Assembly: GCF_902506425.1 (NCBI RefSeq)
Contig: NZ_LR732469.1
Coordinates: forward strand, 2,589,522 to 2,653,521
DNA length: 64,000 nucleotides
Reading direction: 5' to 3'
DNA from: Novosphingobium sp. 9U
Lineage (GTDB): Bacteria > Pseudomonadota > Alphaproteobacteria > Sphingomonadales > Sphingomonadaceae
Of the stretch, positions 1 to 12,246 are shown one piece after another. How positions within the stretch are numbered: the stretch's first letter is position 1; each line of letters begins with the position of its first letter. Under the pieces are notes generated by a model that did no database searches, was not told the origin of the DNA, and saw only the letters and a program-made list of their open reading frames with translations. The position numbers were made by a program, and so were the translations under genes.

Positions 1-1634
1 CGCCCGCCCTGCCCGACTTCGCCGAGCCGGAGCTGAACCCTGGGCAGCGCGAGGCTGCCAATATCTTCGTGGCGGCCGTGCGCGACGGCGGCTTTGCACC
101 CTTCCTGCTCGACGGCGTGACCGGCTCGGGCAAAACCGAGACGTACTTCGAGGCCGTAGCCGAAGCCTTGCGCACCGGCCGGCAAGTGCTCGTGCTGCTG
201 CCCGAAATCGCGCTGACCGAGAACTTCCTGCGCCGCTTCGAGCAGCGCTTCGGCGTGCCGCCCATCCTGTGGCACTCCTCGCTCAAGTCCAGCGAGCGGC
301 GCCGCGCCTGGCGTGCGATCGTGCACGGACAGGCACAAGCGGTGGTCGGCGCCCGCTCGGCGCTGTTCCTCCCCTACGCGCGGTTGGGCCTGATCGTGGT
401 GGACGAGGCGCACGAAGTCTCGTTCAAGCAGGACGACGGGGTGCGCTACAATGCGCGCGATGTGGCGGTGATCCGCGCGCGCTTCGAAGGCGTGCCGGTA
501 ATCCTCGCCAGTGCGACGCCCGCGCTCGAATCACTGCAGCTGGCCGAGTCCGGCGTCTACACCCGCATCGAACTGCCCGACCGCTTCGGCGGCGCGCAGC
601 TGCCCGACGTTCGGATCGTCGACTTGCGCAGCGAGGCGCCCGAGCGCGGCCGGTGGCTGGCGCCGCGCCTGATCGAGGAGATGAAGGCGCGGCTCGCGCG
701 GGGCGAGCAGTCGCTGCTGTTCCTGAACCGACGTGGCTATGCGCCGCTGACGCTGTGCCGACATTGCGGCCACCGCTTCCAGTGTCCCAATTGTACCGCC
801 TGGCTGGTCGAGCACCGCTTCTCCAGCCGGCTTGCATGCCACCATTGCGGCCATGAGACGCCAGTGCCCGAGGCGTGCCCCGAGTGTGGCACCGGCGACT
901 GCCTGGTCGCCTGCGGCCCTGGCGTCGAGCGTATCGCCGATGAAGTTGGCGAGCTGCTGCCTGACGCACGCGTGGCCGTGGTCACCTCCGACACGCTGAA
1001 CTCGCGCGAGGCGGTCGGGCGTTTCGTGGCACAGGCGGAGGAAGGCGCGATCGACGTGATCGTGGGCACGCAGCTCGTCACCAAGGGCTACCACTTCCCC
1101 GAGCTGACGCTGGTGGGCGTGGTCGATGCCGATCTCGGCCTCGAAGGCGGCGACTTGCGCGCCGGTGAGCGGACCTACCAGCAAATCGCTCAGGTCTCCG
1201 GCCGCGCTGGACGCGGCGAGAAGCCGGGCGAAGTGCTGATCCAGACACGGCATCCCGAAGCCGCGGTGATCTCGGCGCTCGCCTCCGGCGACCGCGACGC
1301 ATTCTACGAGGCCGAGACTCAGGCCCGCCGCGAGGCTGGCGCGCCGCCGTTCGGCCGCTGGGCGGCGATCATCGTGTCCAGCGAAGACCAGTCCGAAGCG
1401 CAAGTGGCCGCCCGCGCCATCGGCGGCACCGCGCCCGACCAGCCCGACATGCTGGTGCTGGGTCCGGCGCCCGCCCCCATGGCGCTGCTGCGCGGGCGAT
1501 ATCGCTATCGCCTGCTGATCAATGCCCGGCGCTCGGCCGAACTGCAGCGGTACTTGCAGGAGTGGCTCGGCCCGTTGCAGTTCCCGCAAGGCGTGCGGGT
1601 GGCGATCGACATCGATCCGTACAGCTTCGTGTAG
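1..1634 (+). CDS. priA: Primosomal protein N' (replication restart helicase PriA), 5'-truncated by window edge
   Basis: PriA is a superfamily 2 3'-5' DNA helicase that recognises abandoned replication forks and reloads the replisome. The frame is already open at the window edge, so the N-terminal DNA-binding part lies outside; about 543 residues are present. In order one sees Walker A (GVTGSGKTE, near nt 117-143), the DEAH box (VVDEAHEVSFKQ), the zinc-binding insertion with paired cysteines (CRHCGHRFQCPNC, CHHCG, CPECG) and the second RecA lobe (QVSGRAGRGEKPG). The C-terminus (DIDPYSFV) is typical of the family. It is followed by a short palindrome and a convergent AraC-type gene. A GTG at nt 69 is internal, because conserved PriA sequence continues upstream of it. 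Confidence 0.96.
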   Translation, partial: PALPDFAEPELNPGQREAANIFVAAVRDGGFAPFLLDGVTGSGKTETYFEAVAEALRTGRQVLVLLPEIALTENFLRRFEQRFGVPPILWHSSLKSSERRRAWRAIVHGQAQAVVGARSALFLPYARLGLIVVDEAHEVSFKQDDGVRYNARDVAVIRARFEGVPVILASATPALESLQLAESGVYTRIELPDRFGGAQLPDVRIVDLRSEAPERGRWLAPRLIEEMKARLARGEQSLLFLNRRGYAPLTLCRHCGHRFQCPNCTAWLVEHRFSSRLACHHCGHETPVPEACPECGTGDCLVACGPGVERIADEVGELLPDARVAVVTSDTLNSREAVGRFVAQAEEGAIDVIVGTQLVTKGYHFPELTLVGVVDADLGLEGGDLRAGERTYQQIAQVSGRAGRGEKPGEVLIQTRHPEAAVISALASGDRDAFYEAETQARREAGAPPFGRWAAIIVSSEDQSEAQVAARAIGGTAPDQPDMLVLGPAPAPMALLRGRYRYRLLINARRSAELQRYLQEWLGPLQFPQGVRVAIDIDPYSFV

Positions 1635-1657
1635 CTGAAAAGCCGTGTGACTCGTCG

Positions 1658-1675
1658 CCCCGGCCTCGACCGGGG
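1658..1675. repeat. Short GC-rich palindrome downstream of priA
   Basis: CCCCGG and CCGGGG arms flank a CTCGAC-type centre, within a CGTC...GAC context resembling the elements near 8966 and 28521. It sits between the convergent ends of priA and the AraC gene. It could act as a REP-type element or a weak bidirectional terminator; there is no T-tract. Confidence 0.5.
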
Positions 1676-1758
1676 ACCGGTTGCGTCACGATGAGAGCTC
1701 GGCAACGGACTCGGCAAGGTTGCGGCTCAGCGTCCAGCCCGGCGGTTGGACGTATAAC

Positions 1759-2724
1759 TCAGCCGTGTTCTTGCCTCCGGCGCCATGTCGCCGGCGCCAC
1801 CCCGCGCGCTTTCTTGAACGCGCGCGAGAACGCCGCTTCGGATTCGTAGCCGACCTCATCGGCGATCTGCGCCAGTGTTGCGCGGGTGCCGACAAGCTTC
1901 TGCGCCGCCACCTGCATCCGCCACTGCGCCTGATAGGCCATCGGCGATGTTCCCAGCAGGCGCTGGAAGCGCTCGCCCAAGGCAGAGCGCGAAAGCCCCG
2001 TCTCGCGCGCCAGGGCCTCGACCGTCCAGTTGCGTCCGACGTCTTCGTGAAACGCACTCAGCGCCCGGGCCACATGCGGATCGCGCAGCGCTGCCAGCCA
2101 GCCCGCCGCTTCCTGGCTCAGTCCGGCGACGTGACGGCGCACCGCCTCGATGAACAGCAGTTCGGACAGCTTGGCGAGCACGGTCGCGCTGCCGGGGCGA
2201 CCGCTGGCGATCTCGTGCGCGGCGTACTGGAAGGTTGAGCGGATCCAATCGCCCTCTCCCCCCTCACCCACGGCCAAGTGCAGCAGCCGCGGCAGGTGGG
2301 CGATCACCGGGTTGCCCTCCGCAAAGTCGCAGCCGAGCCAGCCGCAGATCATCCGCACTTGATCCCCGCCGCCGCCGTGCACGATCCGGTACATGCCTTC
2401 CCCGTCGGGCTCTGCCACGTCGATCGACGGCGTTGGATCGATAGCAAGGTCGCTGCCGATGTGGTGCACGTCGTTTTGCGGGAAGATCACCACTTCGTTG
2501 GGCCGCAGGCGCACCAGTGTCGCGGGCTGATCGGCCACGCGCACCCACGGTTCGCCCGATACGATGAAGTGATACTGGATGAGGTGGTTCGCCGGCGCGA
2601 GATAGGGCGAGCAAGCCTCCGGCACCATCTGCGAGGCCACGCACCATGGGGCCGAGAACTCTGCGCGCAGGAACACGCCGCCCGAAAGGCGCGCGACCCG
2701 CAGCACATCCGACAACAAGTCCAT
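1759..2724 (-). CDS. AraC-family transcriptional regulator with N-terminal cupin domain
   Basis: A 321-residue regulator. The N-terminal part is a cupin-like effector domain (AraC_binding_6 type: HFIVSGEPWVRV, VIFPQNDVHHIG). The C-terminal ~100 residues carry the two helix-turn-helix motifs of the AraC family (LARETGLSRSALGERFQRL and IADEVGYESEAAFSRAFKK). The ATG at 2724 is chosen because a GGAGGGGGG ribosome-binding site lies directly upstream; the open frame extends further to 2859 without family resemblance. It is transcribed divergently from the OsmC-family gene at 2877, so it may regulate that gene. The effector is unknown. Confidence 0.88.
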   Translation of the reverse strand: MDLLSDVLRVARLSGGVFLRAEFSAPWCVASQMVPEACSPYLAPANHLIQYHFIVSGEPWVRVADQPATLVRLRPNEVVIFPQNDVHHIGSDLAIDPTPSIDVAEPDGEGMYRIVHGGGGDQVRMICGWLGCDFAEGNPVIAHLPRLLHLAVGEGGEGDWIRSTFQYAAHEIASGRPGSATVLAKLSELLFIEAVRRHVAGLSQEAAGWLAALRDPHVARALSAFHEDVGRNWTVEALARETGLSRSALGERFQRLLGTSPMAYQAQWRMQVAAQKLVGTRATLAQIADEVGYESEAAFSRAFKKARGVAPATWRRRQEHG

Positions 2725-2876
2725 CGTTCCCCCCTCCACCGGCAAACAGTGCCCGCCGCTTTCGGCATCGCGATCATGAACGGCGGCAGCCCAGTCATGG
2801 TCCGCACGAGCCCGCCGCGGCAAAGCGTCCACAGAAACATCGAGATAGCACACCTGCAAAGATAAGGAGAAGAACG

Positions 2877-3449
2877 ATGGACGCTCTCGAAGAACAGATG
2901 ACCACCGACACTGTAAACGGTATTGATATCAACGCCGTGAAACAGCTCGTCGGCGAAGTCGATCGCGATCCGGCACGGGGAATGACCAACTGGCGCGTGG
3001 TGTCAGACTGGCAGGATCAGACCTGGAGCCGCGCGCGAGTCGAGGAATACGGCATGAGCGGTGAGAAGGTCGAACGCAGCTTCACCATCGACATCGACGA
3101 GCCCCACGAACTCGGCGGCTCCAACCGTTTCGCCAACCCGCAGGAGATGCTGCTCGCGGCGCTGAACGCCTGCATGATCGTGGGCTACGTCGCCCAGTGC
3201 GCCTTGCTCGGGATCACCCTCACCGACCTGCAGATCGAGACGCGCGGCGACATCGACCTGCGCGGCTTCTTCGGCCTCTCCGATCAGGTGGCGCCGGGCT
3301 ACGAGGCGCTGGACTACACCGTGCGGATTGCCGGCGACGGCACGCCCGAGCAGTTCGAGCAGGTCCACGCTGCGGTCATGCAGACCTCTCCCAACTTCCA
3401 CAACGTCGCCCGTCAGGTTGAACTGCGCCCCCGCTTCGTGGTGCAGTGA
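2877..3449 (+). CDS. OsmC/Ohr-family protein
   Basis: A 190-residue OsmC-fold protein. Family members reduce organic hydroperoxides with a pair of cysteines. The conserved first-cysteine helix is clear (NPQEMLLAALNACM). At the place of the second cysteine (usually CPV) this protein has SPN, and no cysteine follows in the C-terminal half, so classical two-cysteine peroxidase chemistry is doubtful. The ATG at 2877 follows AAGGAGAAG; the open frame extends upstream to 2646 but overlaps the divergent regulator. It is divergent from the AraC gene across about 150 bp, which should hold both promoters. Confidence 0.85.
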   Translation: MDALEEQMTTDTVNGIDINAVKQLVGEVDRDPARGMTNWRVVSDWQDQTWSRARVEEYGMSGEKVERSFTIDIDEPHELGGSNRFANPQEMLLAALNACMIVGYVAQCALLGITLTDLQIETRGDIDLRGFFGLSDQVAPGYEALDYTVRIAGDGTPEQFEQVHAAVMQTSPNFHNVARQVELRPRFVVQ

Positions 3450-3520
3450 TCGTATCAGCGCCGTGCCCGTCCCAAAGGGCATGGCGCCGAGGGCGGGATC
3501 GCGCGTTAGCCTTGGCGCGC

Positions 3521-5071
3521 ATGACCACGCTTGTTCCCATCCTCGGCGATCAGCTCAGCCGTAACCTCGCCAGCCTCGACGGATGCGACAAGGCAGGCGC
3601 CGTCGTGCTGATGATGGAGGTCTGGGACGAGACCACTTACGTGCGCCACCACAAGCAGAAGATCGTGCTGATCCTCTCTGCCATGCGCCACTTCGCGGCT
3701 GAATTAGAGGCGCAAGGATGGAGGGTCGACTACGTCCGGCTGGACGATCCGGCGAACTCCGGCAGCTTCACCGGCGAAGTCGCGCGAGCGGTGGAGCGGC
3801 ACGCGGCCGAGCGGGTCCGCGTGGTCGAACCTGGCGAGTGGCGCGTGGCCGAGATGATGGCGGGCTGGAAGGACAGCCTCGGCGTTCCGGTCGAGATCCT
3901 CACAGACGATCGCTTCCTGTGCAGTAAAGAGGAGTTCTACGCCTGGGCGCAAGGCCGCGACCGGCTGCTCATGGAGAACTTCTACCGCGACATGCGGGTG
4001 CGCACCGGCCTGCTGATGAACGCCGACAAGCCCGAAGGTGGGCAGTGGAACTACGACAAGGAGAACCGCGCCGGCCCCGACCTGTTCTTGGCGGCTCCGC
4101 CGGTAGCAGGGTTCCCGCCGGACAAGATCACCCGCGACGTAATTGCCCTGGTCGAGGCGCGGTTCGGCAATCACTTCGGCAGCCTGGAGCGCTTCCGCTG
4201 GCCGGTTACCGCTAAGCAAGCGGGCAAGGCGCTCGACAAGTTCATCGTCGAGCGCTTGCCCGAATTCGGCCGCTATCAGGACGCGATGAAGTGGGGTAAA
4301 GACGACCTGTTCCACTCGTTACTGTCGACGTCGATCAACCTGGGGCTGCTGGACCCGCTGGAGGTCTGCCGCCGCGCCGAGCGAGCCTACCGCGAGCGCA
4401 AGGTGCCGCTCAACGCCGCCGAAGGCTTCATCCGCCAGATCATCGGCTGGCGCGAGTACATCCGCGGCATGTACTGGTACGAAATGCCGGGCTTGCGCGA
4501 GGCGAACGCGTTGCAGGCGGACAGGCCGCTGCCCGAGTTCTACTGGACCGGCGAGACGAAGATGCGCTGCATGGCCGACTGCGTCCGTTCCACCCGCGAC
4601 AACGCGCATGCGCATCACATTCAACGGCTGATGGTGCTGGGCAACTTCGCGCTGCTGGCCGGCGTGATCCCGCAGGAGCTGGAGGACTGGTTCCTGGTGG
4701 TCTACGCCGACGCATACGAGTGGGTCGAGCTGCCCAACGTGGCAGCTATGGCGCTGTGGGCGGACAAGGGCCGGCTCGCCTCCAAGCCCTATGCGGCGAG
4801 CGGCAACTACATCAACAAGATGTCGGACTACTGCGGCGCCTGCCACTACGACGTGAACAAGAAGACGGGCGAGCGGGCCTGTCCGTTCAACCCGCTCTAC
4901 TGGCACTTCCTGGTTCGCCATCGCAAGCTGTTGGAGAACAACCACCGGATCGGCCGAGTCTATGGCACCTGGGACAAGATGGAGCCTGCCAAGCGGCAGG
5001 CGTACCTAGACAGCGCCGAAGCCGTTCTGGGCGAACTGGTGCCAGCGGCGAAGGGCTGGGCGCGGTGTTGA
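3521..5071 (+). CDS. Iron-sulfur bacterial cryptochrome/photolyase (FeS-BCP, PhrB-like)
   Basis: A 516-residue member of the FeS-BCP class of the cryptochrome/photolyase family, best known from Agrobacterium PhrB, a (6-4) photolyase binding FAD, a lumazine antenna and a [4Fe-4S] cluster. The four cluster cysteines are at residues 350, 438, 441 and 454, the numbering I recall for PhrB (CGACHY supplies 438/441, RACPF supplies 454). The FAD-binding region includes HAHHIQRLMVLGNFALL and WVELPNVAAMALWAD. The ATG at 3521 begins the conserved N-terminus (LVPILGDQLS). It lies back-to-back with ada, which makes a small DNA-repair neighbourhood. Confidence 0.93.
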   Translation: MTTLVPILGDQLSRNLASLDGCDKAGAVVLMMEVWDETTYVRHHKQKIVLILSAMRHFAAELEAQGWRVDYVRLDDPANSGSFTGEVARAVERHAAERVRVVEPGEWRVAEMMAGWKDSLGVPVEILTDDRFLCSKEEFYAWAQGRDRLLMENFYRDMRVRTGLLMNADKPEGGQWNYDKENRAGPDLFLAAPPVAGFPPDKITRDVIALVEARFGNHFGSLERFRWPVTAKQAGKALDKFIVERLPEFGRYQDAMKWGKDDLFHSLLSTSINLGLLDPLEVCRRAERAYRERKVPLNAAEGFIRQIIGWREYIRGMYWYEMPGLREANALQADRPLPEFYWTGETKMRCMADCVRSTRDNAHAHHIQRLMVLGNFALLAGVIPQELEDWFLVVYADAYEWVELPNVAAMALWADKGRLASKPYAASGNYINKMSDYCGACHYDVNKKTGERACPFNPLYWHFLVRHRKLLENNHRIGRVYGTWDKMEPAKRQAYLDSAEAVLGELVPAAKGWARC

Positions 5072-5104
5072 TCTTCTCCCCGATGGAGAGAGGAGCAGAT
5101 GTCG

Positions 5105-6136
5105 CTATCCCCGCTCGCGCCGCAGCAACTCGCGTTTGATATCGAGCCCATAGGCATAGCCGCCCAAGGTGCCATCGCTGCGCACCACCCGGTGGCAGGG
5201 GATCAGCACCGCCACGTTGTTCGCTCCATTGGCCGAGCCCGCTGCCCGTACCGCGCCCGGCTTGCCGACGGCCGCAGCGATCTGGGCATAGCTGCGCGTC
5301 TCGCCATGCGGGATGCGCTGCAGTTCCTGCCACACGGCTTGCTGAAAAGCCGTCCCCTGCACGTCGAGCGGGATCGCGCGCGATTGCCCCGGCTGCTCGA
5401 CAGCGGCGATCACCTCGGCCAGCAGCGCCGTGAAATCCGGCCCACCTTCGACCAGCTCGGCGCGCGGGAAACGGCGGGCGAGCGCCTCGGGTCCTTCCGC
5501 GAAGGACAGGCGGCACACGCCCTTGTCGGTCGCTGCAACCAGCATCTCGCCCAGCGTGGTCGGCACCACGGCCCACCGGATCGTCACGCCCGCGCCGCCG
5601 TTGCGCCATGCCGAAGGTGCCATGCCCATTTTCCCCTCGCTCGCCTCGTAGAACCGGGAAGGCGCACCGTAGCCTGCCGCGTAGACCGCCTCGGTCACGC
5701 TCGCACCTTCGCTCAGCACCTCGCCGGCACGTTCCAGCCGCAGCGCACGTGCGTAAGCCGCAGGGCTGAGTCCGATCGCGCGCTTGAACACACGCTGGAA
5801 GTGTGTGGTCGAATAGCCGGTTGCCTGCGCCAGTTGCTCCAGCGTGACGACATCCCCGCCGCCATCGGCCCTCGCGCGCAGCAACGCCAGGGCTTGCGCC
5901 ACCGCCGCCTCGTCACGAGCAATGTCGCCAGGCAGGCAGCGCTTGCACGGCCGCAAGCCCGATGCCTCCGCCTCGGCGATGGTCGCATAGAAGCGCACGT
6001 TCTCGCGGTGCGGATGGCGCGCGGCACACGAGGGCCGGCAGTAGATCCCCGTTGAGTGCACGCCGGTGACGAAGCGACCGTCGAAGGTCCGGTCGCGGGC
6101 GAGCACAGCCTTCCAGGCTTCCGTGTCTGCGATCAT
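5105..6136 (-). CDS. ada: Bifunctional transcriptional activator / methylated-DNA repair protein Ada
   Basis: A 343-residue three-part Ada protein. The N-terminal zinc domain has cysteines at 33, 37, 64 and 67 (CRPSC...CKRC), which accept methyl from DNA phosphotriesters. An AraC-type HTH follows (ATGYSTTHFQRVFKRAIG). The C-terminal O6-methylguanine methyltransferase domain has the active site IPCHRV with cysteine at about 314. Methylation of the N-terminal cysteine normally converts Ada into an activator of its own operon. Its start codon overlaps the stop of the upstream DUF1203 gene by 4 bp, so the two are likely one operon. The length is close to that of E. coli Ada. Confidence 0.96.
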   Translation of the reverse strand: MIADTEAWKAVLARDRTFDGRFVTGVHSTGIYCRPSCAARHPHRENVRFYATIAEAEASGLRPCKRCLPGDIARDEAAVAQALALLRARADGGGDVVTLEQLAQATGYSTTHFQRVFKRAIGLSPAAYARALRLERAGEVLSEGASVTEAVYAAGYGAPSRFYEASEGKMGMAPSAWRNGGAGVTIRWAVVPTTLGEMLVAATDKGVCRLSFAEGPEALARRFPRAELVEGGPDFTALLAEVIAAVEQPGQSRAIPLDVQGTAFQQAVWQELQRIPHGETRSYAQIAAAVGKPGAVRAAGSANGANNVAVLIPCHRVVRSDGTLGGYAYGLDIKRELLRRERG

Positions 6137-6624
6137 GCCGCCTTCTCCATGGCTCCATCGCTACGCTCTATCTGCGCGGCGAAACAGCCGTACGCTGCGA
6201 AGTGCGCCAGGATACAAGCAACGCGAGTGTCCGCAAACAGCAGCCGGATCGCCATGTCCCCATCGCCTGGATGCGCAAGCTTGGCATCGACGATCAGGCC
6301 GTCAGCATCGAAACCGCGCAACGAGAGCGCACGACTATCGAGGGTGTCGGGCAGGCGATCGACGAAGGGCAATGCCGGTTCGCTCTGCGGGCCGACATAG
6401 ATCGCGTAGGCGGTACGGAACGGTCCGGGTACGTCATGGTTCACGTAATTGAGCAGGATCAGCGGCTCGCCCGCGTGCGCATCGCGCAGTCCGATCCGGC
6501 AGGGAAAGCCGCGCTCCGCATCGGCGATGATACGCCGCGCACCGGCAGCAGCTAGCTCGGCATCAGTCATCCCGAAGAAGTGCTCGAAGGCTTGGCGCGG
6601 CAACCCGGTCAAGGTGTATGTCAT
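6133..6624 (-). CDS. DUF1203 domain protein
   Basis: A 163-residue soluble protein matching the DUF1203 family by overall sequence (PCRIGLRDAHAGEPLILLNY near residues 40-60 and YAIYVGP near 74). The family has no established function. It has no signal peptide or membrane segment. Its 4-bp stop/start overlap with ada implies translational coupling and possible induction with the adaptive response to alkylating agents. The ATG at 6624 has only a weak ribosome-binding site. Confidence 0.8.
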   Translation of the reverse strand: MTYTLTGLPRQAFEHFFGMTDAELAAAGARRIIADAERGFPCRIGLRDAHAGEPLILLNYVNHDVPGPFRTAYAIYVGPQSEPALPFVDRLPDTLDSRALSLRGFDADGLIVDAKLAHPGDGDMAIRLLFADTRVACILAHFAAYGCFAAQIERSDGAMEKAA

Positions 6625-6739
6625 TGTCTTGGCTCCCGATCTTGGATCCTTCCCGCCATCTAGCCGGCTCGCGCGACACCCGCTTCCCGCACCTTGCGCC
6701 CAAAGCTAAAACGCTTGTCCCCAGCCTGTCCTGCCCGCC

Positions 6740-6768
6740 TTGCATCATGACAGAATCGTCGCTATGCG
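6740..6768 (+). promoter_or_regulatory. Candidate promoter of the atp operon
   Basis: TTGCAT (6740-6745) and TATGCG (6763-6768) are separated by 17 bp in the 235-bp gap upstream of atpH. The predicted start is roughly 85 bp before the atpH GTG. The match to the housekeeping consensus is moderate. Confidence 0.4.
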
Positions 6769-6859
6769 CCGGCCATCTGGGGGACAAAGCGCGGTTTCGC
6801 GCCTTCGCTGGCGTGCCCCAGGTTCAATTACGCCACCTGGATGCAAGGATAGGACACGC

Positions 6860-8957
<2,098 letters not shown>

Positions 8958-8965
8958 GATACGTC

Positions 8966-8987
8966 GTCCCGGGCTTTGGTCCGGGAC
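8966..8987. repeat. REP-like palindrome between atpA and atpG
   Basis: GTCCCGG and CCGGGAC arms face each other around CTTTGGT in the 75-bp atpA-atpG gap, followed by a further degenerate half. It resembles the palindromes at 1658 and 28521. It has no T-tract, and the operon continues beyond it. Confidence 0.55.
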
Positions 8988-9032
8988 CGGCATCCGATCC
9001 TGGCCGCGCCGGGACGATTTGGAGATGATTGA

Positions 9033-9911
9033 GTGGCTTCGCTGAAGGAACTCAAAGGCCGGATCAACTCGGTCAAGTCGACCCAGAAGATCACCAAGGC
9101 CAAGCAGATGGTCGCGGCGGCGAAGCTGCGCAAAGCGCAAGCGGCGGCCGAGGCCGCGCGCCCTTACGCCCAGCGCCTGGCCGAAGTGATGAGTTCGCTC
9201 GGCGGCAAGATCACCGTGACCGCCAACAGCCCCAAGCTGCTGGCCGGCACGGGCAGCGACAGCGTTCACCTGCTGGTCGTCGCCAACTCGGACAAGGGCC
9301 TGGCCGGCGCGTTCAACTCGAATATCGTCAAGGCCGCGCTCGTCGCTGCCCGCAGGCTCGAGGCCGAGGGCAAGACGGTGCTGTTCTACCTGATCGGCCG
9401 CAAGGGCCGCCCGGTGATCCGCCGCAACTATCCCAAGTCGATCCTGCAGATGTTCGACACCACCGACGTGCGCAATCCCGGCTTCGACGAGGCCGAGCGC
9501 ATCGCCGACGAGCTGGTCGCGCTCTACGAAGAAGGTCGTTTCGACGTCGCGCACTTGTTCTTCTCGAAGTTCAGGAACGCACTGACGCAAGAGCCGACCG
9601 AGCAGCAGATCATCCCAGTGCCGGCGCCCAAGGCCGCCCCTGCCAAGCAGGGCGACGCCGTGGTCGAGTACGAGCCGGACGAGGAAGAGATCCTCGCCGC
9701 CCTGCTCCCGCGCTATCTCAAGACGCAGCTGTTCGGCGCATTGCTGGAGAACATGGCGTCCGAACAAGGCGCGTCGATGACCGCGATGGACAACGCCACG
9801 CGCAACGCCGGCGACCTCATCAAGACGCTGACCATTCAATACAACCGCAGCCGCCAGGCCGCGATCACCACCGAACTCGTCGAAATCATCGCTGGCGCCG
9901 AAGCGCTCTAA
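9033..9911 (+). CDS. atpG: F1F0 ATP synthase subunit gamma
   Basis: A 292-residue gamma subunit, the rotor shaft of F1. The N-terminal helix ([20 protein letters not shown]) and the C-terminal signature (NASQ-like [25 protein letters not shown]) are present. Start is GTG at 9033 after GGAGATGATT. A loop rich in Ala/Pro and acidic residues (near residues 190-222) is longer than in E. coli. Confidence 0.97.
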   Translation: MASLKELKGRINSVKSTQKITKAKQMVAAAKLRKAQAAAEAARPYAQRLAEVMSSLGGKITVTANSPKLLAGTGSDSVHLLVVANSDKGLAGAFNSNIVKAALVAARRLEAEGKTVLFYLIGRKGRPVIRRNYPKSILQMFDTTDVRNPGFDEAERIADELVALYEEGRFDVAHLFFSKFRNALTQEPTEQQIIPVPAPKAAPAKQGDAVVEYEPDEEEILAALLPRYLKTQLFGALLENMASEQGASMTAMDNATRNAGDLIKTLTIQYNRSRQAAITTELVEIIAGAEAL

Positions 9912-11393
<1,482 letters not shown>

Positions 11394-11430
11394 TAGGGAG
11401 CGCCCGGCCGCAAGGCTCGGGCACCCTGAA

Positions 11431-11531
11431 CTCACCTCCCGCCTGCGGAGGAGTCGGGGGAGGGCATGTGGGCACCCTCCCTTACGAACGAACAAGCCCT
11501 CCCCCAGCCCCTCCCGCACGCGGGAGGGGAG
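11431..11531. repeat. MITE-like inverted repeat between atpD and atpC
   Basis: Two ~35-bp arms (11431-11465 and 11496-11531) rich in CTCCC/GGGAG are close reverse complements, separated by about 30 bp. Each arm also folds on itself. The element lies in the 175-bp atpD-atpC gap. Its composition matches the element at 21587-21742. Confidence 0.65.
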
Positions 11532-11568
11532 ATTGAGGACCCTCGGCTAAAGCGAGGGACATTCGACT

Positions 11569-11826
11569 ATGGCACTGCACTTCGAACTCGTGACCCCTGC
11601 CCGCCTCGTCCGTTCGGAAGAGGTCCACATGGTCGTGATCCCCGGCACCGAGGGTGAGATGGGCGTGCTGCACGGCCACGCGCCGTTCATGACCACGATC
11701 AAGGACGGTCCGCTCAAGGTTTATCGCACCGAGAACGGCGCGCCCGAGGAGGTCCGCATCCAGGGCGGCTTTGCTGAGGTCGGCGCCAACGGCCTGACCG
11801 TGCTGGCCGAGCACGTCGAGGGCTGA
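11569..11826 (+). CDS. atpC: F1F0 ATP synthase subunit epsilon, short form
   Basis: Epsilon subunit of the F1 central stalk. At 85 residues it contains the N-terminal beta-sandwich ([51 protein letters not shown]) but lacks the C-terminal two-helix domain of the ~135-residue E. coli protein. That helical domain carries the autoinhibitory function, so this enzyme probably cannot use epsilon inhibition. It is last in the operon, separated from atpD by an inverted repeat. Confidence 0.94.
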   Translation: MALHFELVTPARLVRSEEVHMVVIPGTEGEMGVLHGHAPFMTTIKDGPLKVYRTENGAPEEVRIQGGFAEVGANGLTVLAEHVEG

Positions 11827-11854
11827 GCCTGCCGACGCCGGACCTGATCTGAGT

Positions 11855-12157
11855 TCAACGTTTGCGCTTGGCCGTGCGGGCGTGGAAGTCCGGCGGCTTG
11901 TCGGTCAACCAGCGCACGAATTTCGCGATCTCCGGCTCCTGACGCAGGACCAGAGCGTCGGTTCCCCGTCGCGCCAGAGTGGCATTGTCGAACGTCGAGT
12001 GCAGCATGCGATGGCAGATCGGATGCACGGGCACCGTCGTCCGACCGCCGCGGCTCTTGGGCAGTGGATGATGCCACTCCACCTTGCGGCCGACCGGTCG
12101 ATCACACAGCCAGCAAGTCAAATCGTCCTTGTCGCTCATCCCGTTCAAGATGGGCAT
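11855..12157 (-). CDS. HNH endonuclease domain protein
   Basis: A small protein (100 residues from the ATG at 12157, which has AAGG upstream; an alternative ATG lies at 12139). It has the HNH pattern: CWLCDRPVG zinc-type pair, VEWHHPLPKSRGG with the double histidine, and VHPICHRMLHSTF. HNH nucleases cleave or nick DNA, but many short chromosomal members have unknown roles. It converges on atpC and is divergent from the membrane glycosyltransferase gene. No restriction or phage gene is nearby. Confidence 0.8.
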   Translation of the reverse strand: MPILNGMSDKDDLTCWLCDRPVGRKVEWHHPLPKSRGGRTTVPVHPICHRMLHSTFDNATLARRGTDALVLRQEPEIAKFVRWLTDKPPDFHARTAKRKR

Positions 12158-12246
12158 GCGCAGCCTTGATGCGAAGCGGCGTGGTTCGGCAAAAAGTAAC
12201 CATGTTTCGGCTAAGGCTGTATCATGAGCCCGAAAGACAGTGGCGG

